DNA of 8,343 nt. Source: Cellulomonadaceae bacterium. Lineage in GTDB: Bacteria > Actinomycetota > Actinomycetes > Actinomycetales > Cellulomonadaceae. A program made the translations under genes and the position numbers. The first letter of the stretch is position 1. Each line of letters opens with the position of its first letter. Location of the stretch: positions 1-8,343 of the forward strand of contig JAITCS010000083.1 in NCBI GenBank assembly GCA_031282935.1, in the 5' to 3' direction. The notes under the pieces were generated by a model. It was not told the origin of the DNA and searched no databases. It saw only the letters and a program-made list of their open reading frames with translations. Shown piece after piece: positions 1-5,917 of the stretch.

Positions 1-100
1 CTCGCATTTTGAATTGCTTCCGTGATTAAGGTGGATTACGCCCGTGCCCTAAGGCAGTTTCGGCTCAACCACCATAACACTTGCACTTCGCGCCAGGCTG

Positions 101-117
101 GTTGTCTTTGTGACAAC
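101..117. repeat. Short inverted repeat overlapping the candidate -35 box
   Basis: GTTGTC (101-106) and GACAAC (112-117) are perfect 6-base inverted arms around a 5-base spacer. The dyad covers the proposed -35 hexamer of the deacylase gene, a position where a repressor could act. No known operator family is recognised, and a 6-base dyad can occur by chance. Confidence 0.35.
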
Positions 118-130
118 GCGATGGTACACT
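102..130 (+). promoter_or_regulatory. Candidate sigma70-type promoter for the SIR2 deacylase gene
   Basis: TTGTCT (102-107) and TACACT (125-130) are separated by 17 bases. Each matches the -35 and -10 consensus at four of six positions. Transcription would begin near 137. This leaves a short leader before the ribosome site at 162-166 and would exclude the in-frame GTG at 132 as a start. The match is by eye and not statistically strong. Confidence 0.4.
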
Positions 131-161
131 TGTGGTTCGCATTAACAGCATGCAGGTAAAT

Positions 162-166
162 GGAGG
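162..166 (+). promoter_or_regulatory. Ribosome binding site that decides the deacylase start
   Basis: GGAGG is followed by four bases and then GTG at 171. The spacing is slightly short, but this is the only strong Shine-Dalgarno sequence near the three in-frame start candidates at 132, 150 and 171. Confidence 0.6.
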
Positions 167-170
167 ATTT

Positions 171-1019
171 GTGAGCGATTTCGTCTTCGATGAAAACGGC
201 GATGAGGTAGTCCTGAAAAAGCGAACCCAGGCCGAGCTGGAAGCCGGCATAGCGGAATTGGCCGACATTCTCGGTTATACCCGACGCGGGGTGTTTTTTG
301 GCGGGGCTGGGGTTTCCACGGAATCTGGCATCCCAGACTTCCGTTCGCAAGCTTCTGAAGAATTGGCTGAGGAGTTGTTTGGGTTGCCGCCGGAAATCCT
401 GTTGAGCATCGAGTTCGCTCGAAAAGACCCGGTAACTTTCCATCGCTACATCCGCGAACACATTATTGACACTGCGGCCAAACCCAATGCCGCTCATTTG
501 GCTTTGGCGAAACTAGAGGCGGATGGACGCCTGGCCGCTGTTGTCACCCAGAACATCGACGGCCTGCATCAGCTTGCGGGCTCCCAGAATGTGTACGAAC
601 TGCACGGCTCCTTGCAGCGGAATTACTGCGAAGGCTGCGCTGCGAAGTACAGCCTCGATTGGGTGCTTGACCCTGCGAATTGCCGGGAGCCGGATCAGGT
701 AGTTCCGGTCTGCCCCAAGTGCGGCGGCTGGGTTCGCCCCGACATCGTGCTTTACGGTGAGGCGCTCCCCGAGAATGCGATGCTCGGAGCTGTAGCCGCA
801 ATCAACGATGCTGACACGCTAATAGTGGGTGGCACGTCGTTGGTGGTATATCCAGCGGCAAACTTTCTCCACTATTTCAAAGGCCACACGCGGGTACTCA
901 TAAATCTCGGCCCAACCGGTTATGATTCGCACGCCGATTTAGTGATTAGCGCCCCCATAGGCGAAGTGCTCGGGGAAGTAATTGACCAGGTACCACCAAG
1001 AAATACCAGCGAGACCTAG
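171..1019 (+). CDS. SIR2-family NAD-dependent protein deacylase
   Basis: Sirtuin predicted to remove acyl groups from lysines in the cytosol, using NAD+ and releasing nicotinamide. Counting from the GTG at 171 (282 residues), the NAD-binding motif GAGVSTESGIPDFRS lies at about 45-59. TQNIDGLHQLAG follows at 126-137, then the catalytic His of ELHGS at 145. The zinc-binding pairs are Cys153/Cys156 and Cys181/Cys184, and GTSLVVYPA is at 221-229. I chose this start because GGAGG at 162-166 sits just upstream; in-frame GTG132 and ATG150 lack such a site. The loop after DFRS lacks the Gly-Leu-Tyr/Trp seen in many relatives. Acetyl versus other acyl preference cannot be read from the sequence. The gene is monocistronic here and converges with lepB. 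Confidence 0.92.
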   Translation: MSDFVFDENGDEVVLKKRTQAELEAGIAELADILGYTRRGVFFGGAGVSTESGIPDFRSQASEELAEELFGLPPEILLSIEFARKDPVTFHRYIREHIIDTAAKPNAAHLALAKLEADGRLAAVVTQNIDGLHQLAGSQNVYELHGSLQRNYCEGCAAKYSLDWVLDPANCREPDQVVPVCPKCGGWVRPDIVLYGEALPENAMLGAVAAINDADTLIVGGTSLVVYPAANFLHYFKGHTRVLINLGPTGYDSHADLVISAPIGEVLGEVIDQVPPRNTSET

Positions 1020-1031
1020 CAACAATTAGCG

Positions 1032-1787
1032 CTATTGGCCTGCGGCCTCTAGTTGGGGTTCGTTCGGATTGCGGAGAATCCGGGCGTGGTCAAGGGGCCA
1101 GAAAGTAGCCGCCGCAATTCCAACTACGTTGTCCTTCGAGATGAACGGGCCAACCGGGTGGTTAATGAAATACCTGGAATCCAAGGAATTCGCCCGGTTA
1201 TCCCCCATAATGAATAGGCTGTTTTCCGGTACGGTCACATCGAACTTGATTTGGCTAGGGGCCATGCCAACCGGCAAGAACACCTCTTCATTTACACCGT
1301 GCCCATTTAGGATAAGCTGCTGGTAAGCATTGCAACACACGATATGGTCGCCAGGCACCCCGATTACTCGTTTTACCATGATGTCGTTATTGGAGCTTGG
1401 AATAATGCCAGCCATTTTGAGTGCGCGCACCCAAGGGTTGCGGCGTAACCCTAGTTCATAGTCGCTATTCGCCGTCCAACCCAAGGCATCGTAAAACACT
1501 ACGATATCGCCGCGCGTAACAGAATCTTCGTTAAACCGCGTTACCACAAAGCGATCCGAAATCTCGAATGTGTGCTTCATTGAGCCGCTAGGCACATAAA
1601 ACGATTCCGCAATAAATGCCTTAAAAACCGTGGAAGCGATGAGCGCAACAGAAATCACTAACACTAACAATTTTGCTGTACGTTTCCAACTGCCCCGACT
1701 TTCCTCAGGCGCGACAGCGCCCGTGGCCGTTGGGTTTAGTGCAACCTCAGACCTGACCAGCGCCGGTGATTCGAGTACAGCAGACAT
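1032..1787 (-). CDS. lepB: Signal peptidase I (type I leader peptidase)
   Basis: Membrane-anchored serine protease that cleaves signal peptides from secreted proteins on the outer face of the cytoplasmic membrane. From the ATG at 1787 (251 residues) there is a cytoplasmic N-terminus of about 38 residues, then one hydrophobic segment at roughly 39-58. Catalytic Ser69 follows in VPSGSMKHTF and Lys139 in MVKRVIGVPGD. The box MGDNRANSLDSRYF lies at about 194-207. All S26-family boxes are present in order, so the enzyme should be active. An upstream in-frame GTG at 1823 would add 12 residues with no recognisable family sequence; it has a weak GGTGAG site, while the ATG has a weak GGAA site, so the start is uncertain. 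It lies downstream of lpd on the same strand across a gap of about 130 bases, and its stop is 12 bases from that of the convergent deacylase gene. Confidence 0.93.
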   Translation of the reverse strand: MSAVLESPALVRSEVALNPTATGAVAPEESRGSWKRTAKLLVLVISVALIASTVFKAFIAESFYVPSGSMKHTFEISDRFVVTRFNEDSVTRGDIVVFYDALGWTANSDYELGLRRNPWVRALKMAGIIPSSNNDIMVKRVIGVPGDHIVCCNAYQQLILNGHGVNEEVFLPVGMAPSQIKFDVTVPENSLFIMGDNRANSLDSRYFINHPVGPFISKDNVVGIAAATFWPLDHARILRNPNEPQLEAAGQ

Positions 1788-1915
1788 AGCGAAATTGTTC
1801 CATATCCGTCCGCAAACTCCCACGCCGACTCACCCATTTAGCAAGAAACTGGCCCAAACCGAGCAGTTCCTCGCCGCTAGATGGTGATCGTGTCGTTCAA
1901 AGCTGACCGAAACGG

Positions 1916-3319
1916 CTAGAAGTTGATCATGTGGCCGGAAATGCCGTGGATCGCTTCCAGCATGGCCTCAGACAGCGTGGGGTGGGTGTGAACGTTGCGG
2001 GCCACTTCATCCGCAGTCAAATCCCACTTCTGGGCCAAGGTCAACTCCGGCAGCAGTTCGGAAACATCGGGGCCGATCATGTGGGCGCCCAGTAATTCAT
2101 TGTGCTCAGCGTTAGCAATAATCTTGACAAAACCAACCGGATCGCCAAGCCCGTGGGCTTTCCCGTTCGCCATGAAGGGGAACTTGGACACCTTCACATT
2201 GTGGCCCTTGGCTTTCGCCTGCTCCTCAGTCAGCCCAAATGAGGCAACCTGAGGCTGGCAGAACGTGGCGCGCGGCATCATCATGTAGTCGCCTAGGGTC
2301 ATAGTCTCAGCGCCCGCGAGGGTTTCCGCAGCCACCACGCCCTGCGCCTCGGCCACATGGGCCAGCATCAGTTTGGCGGTCACATCGCCGATGGCATAAA
2401 CCCCGGGCACATTAGTGCGCATATGATCGTCAATGGCTATCGCACCGCGATCAGTGAGTGCCACCCCAGTATTCTCCAAACCAAAATCCTCAACATTAGG
2501 CGCAAATCCGACAGCGGAAAGCACTTTATCCACCACGAGTTCACTGTTCGCGCCAGACTTAACATCCTGATAAGTGACCAGCACATCATTACCGCGATCC
2601 GTGACAGATTGCACCGCTGTTGAAGTAAGTAATTTAATGCCGAGATTCTTGTAGGCTTTGGCAATTTCGACCGAAACTTCCGAATCTTCGTTCGGCAGGG
2701 CCCGATCCATAAATTCGATAATCGTAACGTCCACACCATAGGCGTTTAGCACATACGCAAACTCCATGCCGATAGCTCCAGCACCGATAATGGCTATTGA
2801 GCGCGGCAAATCGCGGGTCATAATCTGGGTTTCGTAGGTGACTACCCGATCGGAGAGCGTAACCCCCGGCAGCAAGCGCACCCTAGAACCCGTGGCGATA
2901 ATAACGTTGTCGGCGGTAACCGTAGTTTGATTTCCGTTACTTTCCGCAACACTAATAGTCTTTGGCCCGGTAAAGGTTCCCCGCCCATCGAACTCTCTAA
3001 TCTTGTTCTTTTTCATCAAGTAGTGGACGCCTTTCATGCGCCCTTCGGCTACTTGTCGGGAGCGATCCCAGTTCTTTCCGAAGTCAAACTTAGCCTCGCC
3101 CTCAATGCCGAACAATTCCTTATCGTGGTTGAATATGTTTGCCAGCTCCGCGTTACGCAATAACGCTTTACTCGGAATACAACCCACATTTAGGCAAACG
3201 CCACCCCAATACTTTTCCTCAATGATGGCAACTTTCTTGCCAAGTTGGGCAGCCCGAATTGCCGCCACATAACCACCAGGTCCAGCACCGAGTACCACCA
3301 CGTCAAAATGTTCAGCCAT
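1916..3319 (-). CDS. lpdA: Dihydrolipoamide dehydrogenase (E3)
   Basis: Flavoprotein that reoxidises dihydrolipoyl groups of 2-oxoacid dehydrogenase or glycine-cleavage complexes, passing electrons through a disulfide and FAD to NAD+. The 467-residue length is normal. It has the FAD-binding GAGPGG (11-16) and the redox pair Cys42/Cys47 in [13 protein letters not shown]. The NAD-binding GAGAIG is at 179-184, followed by an acidic Glu202 that fits NAD rather than NADP. A second FAD motif, YAIGD, is at 308-312. The C-terminal dimer-interface dyad His446/Glu451 lies in HTHPTLSE. No E1 or E2 genes are in the window, so the enzyme is probably shared between complexes, as is usual in actinobacteria. 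The start is fixed by family alignment ([13 protein letters not shown]); the ribosome site is weak (AGG, 9 bases from the ATG) and lies inside an inverted repeat. Confidence 0.96.
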   Translation of the reverse strand: MAEHFDVVVLGAGPGGYVAAIRAAQLGKKVAIIEEKYWGGVCLNVGCIPSKALLRNAELANIFNHDKELFGIEGEAKFDFGKNWDRSRQVAEGRMKGVHYLMKKNKIREFDGRGTFTGPKTISVAESNGNQTTVTADNVIIATGSRVRLLPGVTLSDRVVTYETQIMTRDLPRSIAIIGAGAIGMEFAYVLNAYGVDVTIIEFMDRALPNEDSEVSVEIAKAYKNLGIKLLTSTAVQSVTDRGNDVLVTYQDVKSGANSELVVDKVLSAVGFAPNVEDFGLENTGVALTDRGAIAIDDHMRTNVPGVYAIGDVTAKLMLAHVAEAQGVVAAETLAGAETMTLGDYMMMPRATFCQPQVASFGLTEEQAKAKGHNVKVSKFPFMANGKAHGLGDPVGFVKIIANAEHNELLGAHMIGPDVSELLPELTLAQKWDLTADEVARNVHTHPTLSEAMLEAIHGISGHMINF

Positions 3320-3351
3320 GGCTATTAGCCTAGCAGGTTTTTGCCGCTAGG
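3320..3351 (-). promoter_or_regulatory. Two overlapping hairpins covering the lpd ribosome site
   Basis: On the lpd mRNA strand, CCTAGC and GCTAGG (3329-3351) can pair, with an additional GG/CC inside the loop. GGCT-AAT-AGCC (3320-3330) can form a second small stem just before the ATG. They share bases 3329-3330, so only one can form at a time. The weak Shine-Dalgarno AGG (3329-3331) lies in the overlap area. No U-tract follows, so this is not a standard terminator for leuD. A regulatory role is inference. Confidence 0.4.
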
Positions 3352-3356
3352 TTCTA

Positions 3357-3385
3357 GTTTTAGCCCCGCCCAAAACGAGTCCCAA
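3357..3385 (-). promoter_or_regulatory. Candidate promoter for lpd
   Basis: Read on the - strand, TTGGGA (3385-3380) and TAAAAC (3362-3357) are 17 bases apart, each with four of six consensus matches. The -35 hexamer falls in the middle copy of a three-copy 12-base repeat. The gap between leuD and lpd (114 bases) is long enough for lpd to have its own promoter. Found by eye; moderate to low certainty. Confidence 0.33.
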
Positions 3386-3404
3386 ACCAAGTCCCAAAAC
3401 AAAC
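3369..3404. repeat. Three-copy 12-base direct repeat upstream of lpd
   Basis: CCCAAA occurs at 3369-3374, 3381-3386 and 3393-3398, exactly 12 bases apart each time. The last two copies share AGTCCCAAA. The units lie between leuD and lpd and overlap the candidate lpd -35 box. This could be a multi-site operator or merely a small tandem duplication. Confidence 0.55.
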
Positions 3405-3433
3405 GATTAGCCAGGTGCCAACAAAAGCGAATG

Positions 3434-4078
3434 TTACGGGCGGGCGGACTCTATTTCGACGCTAGGCCAATGCAGGGCAGGTAGCGTACGCGGCCGCCAA
3501 GGCTCCCGCTCCCCCTCGAAAGCCTCAATCGCCTCCGATTGCTTTAGGGTGAGCGAAATGTCATCCAACCCCTCCATCAACCGCCAACGCGTGTAATCGT
3601 CCAGCTCGAAACGAACCGAAAACCCGGTTTCACCCTCCCCCACTGTCGCTGTCCGATTTTCCAGGTCAACGGTTACCTGCGCCCCCGGCGCAGCCTCCAG
3701 GTACGCCCACAACCGTTCGGTGTCCTCGGGCGAAATCACCCCCGCAACTAACCCCTGCTTGCCCGCATTACCACGGAAAATGTCAGCGAATTTCGGCGCC
3801 AACACCACCTTGAAGCCGTAATCCTTCAGCGCCCACACCGCGTGTTCCCGCGAGGAACCGGTGCCGAAATCTTGCCCGGCCACCAGCACCGAACCGCTGC
3901 GGTACGGGTCGAGGTTGAGCACAAAATCGGAATCCCCGCGCCACGCGGCGAAGAGGGCGTCCTCGAAACCCGTGCGAGCCACTCGTTTCAGATAGACCGC
4001 CGGGATGATCTGGTCTGTGTCCACGTTGGTGCGCCGCAGCGGCACTCCCACCCCGGTATGGGTCGAAAAGTCTTGCAT
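3434..4078 (-). CDS. leuD: 3-isopropylmalate dehydratase, small subunit
   Basis: Small (swivelling-domain) subunit of isopropylmalate isomerase, which pairs with LeuC to convert 2-isopropylmalate to 3-isopropylmalate in leucine synthesis in the cytosol. Its 214 residues slightly exceed the usual 195-205. Visible family motifs are [13 protein letters not shown] (20-32), [17 protein letters not shown] (68-84) and [10 protein letters not shown] (101-110), the loop region that helps bind substrate. The C-terminal WRPRTLP is also typical. The start ATG is supported by GGAG at 4085-4088, six bases upstream. It lies 50 bases downstream of leuC on the same strand with no convincing terminator between them, so the two are almost certainly co-transcribed and share leuC regulation. 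Confidence 0.96.
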   Translation of the reverse strand: MQDFSTHTGVGVPLRRTNVDTDQIIPAVYLKRVARTGFEDALFAAWRGDSDFVLNLDPYRSGSVLVAGQDFGTGSSREHAVWALKDYGFKVVLAPKFADIFRGNAGKQGLVAGVISPEDTERLWAYLEAAPGAQVTVDLENRTATVGEGETGFSVRFELDDYTRWRLMEGLDDISLTLKQSEAIEAFEGEREPWRPRTLPALHWPSVEIESARP

Positions 4079-4128
4079 TTATTGCTCCATCTAAACTATT
4101 GTCCAAGCCGTCAAATCTAGGGAAGTCG

Positions 4129-5661
4129 CTAGACGAGATTTGCTACCAGCGGCGGTTCGGCGGTGTCCACAACAACTGGCGCATGCCCGTCAAACCCAGC
4201 GGCCCCATGCCCGTCAAGGGGTGACCCGTCGAAATCGGACATCGAGGCTGTGGCCGCAATGTCAAGATCCGAAATCGAGGAAAGCGTGCCCCGGATCGCC
4301 GTCGCCGCAGCCACCAACGGGGAAACCAAGTGGGTGCGCCCACCTTTGCCCTGTCGTCCCTCGAAGTTCCGGTTGGAAGTAGAAGCCGAGCGCTCCCCCG
4401 GCGCTAACTGGTCCGGGTTCATACCCAAACACATTGAGCAGCCGGCGTTGCGCCATTCGGCCCCGAAATCTTGGAAGATTTTGTCCAACCCTTCCGCTTC
4501 GGCTTGGAGCCGCACTCGAGCTGAGGCGGGAACCACTAGCACACGCAGGTTCTCAGCCTTTTTGCGGCCCCGGAGCACCTTGGCAGCGGAACGCAAATCC
4601 TCAATTCGCCCGTTGGTGCAAGAACCGATGAAAACAGTGTCAATTTTGGTGTCTTTCAGGGCCTGCCCGGGCGCTAAATCCATGTAAGTGAGCGCCTTTT
4701 CGGCCGCCAAACGCTGGTCAGCATCAGCGATCTCACTTGGTGTGGGCACCGCGTTCGACAACGGCAGGCCCTGGCCAGGATTAGTGCCCCAGGTGACAAA
4801 CGGCTCCAACTCTGAGGCGTTCAAGGTCACTTCAACATCAAACACCGCATCATCATCTGATTTTAGGGTGCGCCAATAGGCAACCGCGTTATCCCAATCC
4901 TCACCCGCTGGAGCATGTGGGCGCCCTTTCAAGTAAGCAAAAGTAATATCATCGGGTGCAATCATGCCAGCTCGGGCGCCAGCCTCAATGGACATATTAC
5001 AAATTGTCATACGAGCTTCCATAGACATTTTCTCTATGGCTTTCCCTCGATATTCGAGTACGTAGCCTTGCCCACCGCCGGTACCAATCTTAGCGATAAT
5101 CGCCAAAATAATATCCTTAGAAGTGACCCCAAACGGCAATTCGCCCTCAATGTTAATTGCCATAGTCTTGAAGGGCTGTAACGGTAAAGTCTGGGTCGCT
5201 AAAACGTGCTCAACCTCAGAAGTCCCAATCCCAAAGGCCAACGCTCCAAAGGCGCCGTGGGTTGAAGTATGCGAATCCCCACACACAATAGTTAAGCCCG
5301 GTTGTGATAACCCTAATTGCGGGCCCACTTGGTGCACAATACCCTGATCGGCATCGCCTAAAGAGTGAATCCGCAAACCAAACTCTGCGCAATTAGCGCG
5401 CAAAGTGTCAATCTGTAACCGGCTAATCGGATCGGCGATTGGCTTGTCAATATCGCAAGTAGGCGTGTTGTGATCCTCGGTCGCAATGGTCAAATCGGGC
5501 CGCCGCACCTGGCGATTTTCCAGCCGCAAGCCCTCAAAAGCCTGCGGCGAAGTAACCTCATGCAGCAGGTGGAGGTCAATGTACAGCAGGTCGGGGGCGG
5601 TATCCGAACCCTGGGATACTATGTGTTTATTCCAAACCTTTGCCGCGAGCGTCGAACCCAT
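4129..5661 (-). CDS. leuC: 3-isopropylmalate dehydratase, large subunit
   Basis: Catalytic [4Fe-4S] aconitase-type subunit of isopropylmalate isomerase, acting with LeuD. The three cluster ligands are Cys348 (IGSCTNGR), Cys408 and Cys411 ([10 protein letters not shown]). Other family motifs are [12 protein letters not shown] (34-45), ATEDHNTPT (60-68), [13 protein letters not shown] (127-139) and [19 protein letters not shown] (430-448). At 510 residues it is longer than the usual 465-480. The family core ends near 466 (RGTLSS), and about 44 residues follow that I do not recognise, rich in Asp-Gly and His. The common Cys of GERCAST is Ser425 here; this residue is not a cluster ligand. The start has a clear site, AGGAAG (5667-5672), five bases before the ATG. 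It is the first gene of the leuCD operon, divergent from the IclR-type regulator. Confidence 0.96.
   Translation of the reverse strand: MGSTLAAKVWNKHIVSQGSDTAPDLLYIDLHLLHEVTSPQAFEGLRLENRQVRRPDLTIATEDHNTPTCDIDKPIADPISRLQIDTLRANCAEFGLRIHSLGDADQGIVHQVGPQLGLSQPGLTIVCGDSHTSTHGAFGALAFGIGTSEVEHVLATQTLPLQPFKTMAINIEGELPFGVTSKDIILAIIAKIGTGGGQGYVLEYRGKAIEKMSMEARMTICNMSIEAGARAGMIAPDDITFAYLKGRPHAPAGEDWDNAVAYWRTLKSDDDAVFDVEVTLNASELEPFVTWGTNPGQGLPLSNAVPTPSEIADADQRLAAEKALTYMDLAPGQALKDTKIDTVFIGSCTNGRIEDLRSAAKVLRGRKKAENLRVLVVPASARVRLQAEAEGLDKIFQDFGAEWRNAGCSMCLGMNPDQLAPGERSASTSNRNFEGRQGKGGRTHLVSPLVAAATAIRGTLSSISDLDIAATASMSDFDGSPLDGHGAAGFDGHAPVVVDTAEPPLVANLV
4182..4217. repeat. 24-base-period duplication inside the LeuC C-terminal tail
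   Basis: CATGCCCGTCAA occurs at 4182-4193 and 4206-4217, exactly 24 bases (eight codons) apart, so the frame is kept. A partial third copy, CCCGTCGAA, begins at 4225. In protein these encode FDGHAP, LDGHG and FDGSP. The tail therefore appears to have grown by small in-frame duplications. Confidence 0.7.
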
Positions 5662-5672
5662 CTTGACTTCCT

Positions 5673-5698
5673 TTCCTAACGGCCGCTTCCTAACGGCC
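5673..5698. repeat. 12-base direct repeat in the leuC leader
   Basis: TTCCTAACGGCC occurs at 5673-5684 and 5687-5698, with two bases between copies. On the leuC strand each copy reads GGCCGTTAGGAA. The copy nearer the gene runs directly into the leuC ribosome site, so the purine-rich AGGAA element is present twice in the leader. Confidence 0.65.
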
Positions 5699-5704
5699 AG
5701 CCGC

Positions 5705-5733
5705 CCTAGACTTGCGCAACCGACCTAGTTCAA
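5705..5733 (-). promoter_or_regulatory. Candidate leuC promoter with a palindrome in the spacer
   Basis: Read on the - strand, TTGAAC (5733-5728) and TCTAGG (5710-5705) are 17 bases apart; the -10 box is a weak match. The spacer contains the perfect 8-base palindrome TTGCGCAA (5712-5719), where a bound repressor would block RNA polymerase. The divergent regulator is the natural candidate for binding somewhere in this interval, but no operator of that family could be matched with certainty. Confidence 0.28.
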
Positions 5734-5805
5734 GCAAACACTTAATCGCCATCGTGGCAGGAACTACTCAACCTCGGAACAGATTCCGCAAAGTTGCTGC
5801 GAACA

Positions 5806-5833
5806 TTGGCGCTGTTGTGTCGCTGTTGGCGCC
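5806..5833. repeat. Cluster of short phased direct repeats before the regulator
   Basis: TTGGCGC occurs at 5806-5812 and 5826-5832 (20 bases apart), and CGCTGTTG at 5810-5817 and 5821-5828 (11 bases apart). CTGTTGTGT at 5812-5820 recurs at 5864-5872. Spacings near one, two and five helical turns suggest possible binding sites on one DNA face, upstream of the regulator's likely start. Function is unproven. Confidence 0.4.
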
Positions 5834-5917
5834 GCACGCGCCTTGGAAATGAAAAACCTGCACCTGTTGTGTGCTTCCCCCACTCAAGCGGACGGCTCTC
5901 AGAGGCAAAATATCTGC

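Larger units (their letters stand above)
5662..5917. other. Divergent leuC/regulator intergenic region
   Basis: This gene-free interval of about 256 bases holds the leuC ribosome site and leader repeat, a weak leuC promoter candidate with the TTGCGCAA palindrome, and a small GCAA-AG-TTGC dyad at 5788-5797. It also holds the repeat cluster at 5806-5833. I see no leucine-rich leader peptide and no terminator or T-box-like structure, so control by a DNA-binding repressor is more likely than attenuation. If the regulator started at TTG5843 or ATG5849, the interval would be about 180 bases. Confidence 0.5.

Noticed and set aside
1..131. Possible tail of an upstream gene or a tRNA before the deacylase
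   Set aside because: All three + frames close by base 29, too short to recognise. The ACCACCA-like stretch near 67-74 has no matching T-arm or acceptor stem.
36..497. Open reading frame of 153 codons on the - strand
   Set aside because: It is antisense to the conserved SIR2 catalytic core, shows no family motif and has no ribosome site; a coding shadow.
171..1019. SIR2 protein as part of an anti-phage defence system
   Set aside because: Defence SIR2 proteins usually come with partner domains or genes (such as Argonaute, HerA or large fusions). This is a compact, zinc-containing sirtuin with housekeeping neighbours.
1037..1047. GGCC-TGC-GGCC stem as a terminator
   Set aside because: A 4-base stem inside the lepB coding end with no following T-tract; it encodes the conserved reading frame instead.
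1860..1873. CGAG-N6-CTCG stem between lpd and lepB as a terminator
   Set aside because: Too short and no U-tract follows on the transcribed strand.
4163..4687. Open reading frame of 174 codons on the + strand
   Set aside because: It is antisense to the leuC 3' half, with low-complexity Ser/Arg/Pro content and no ribosome site.
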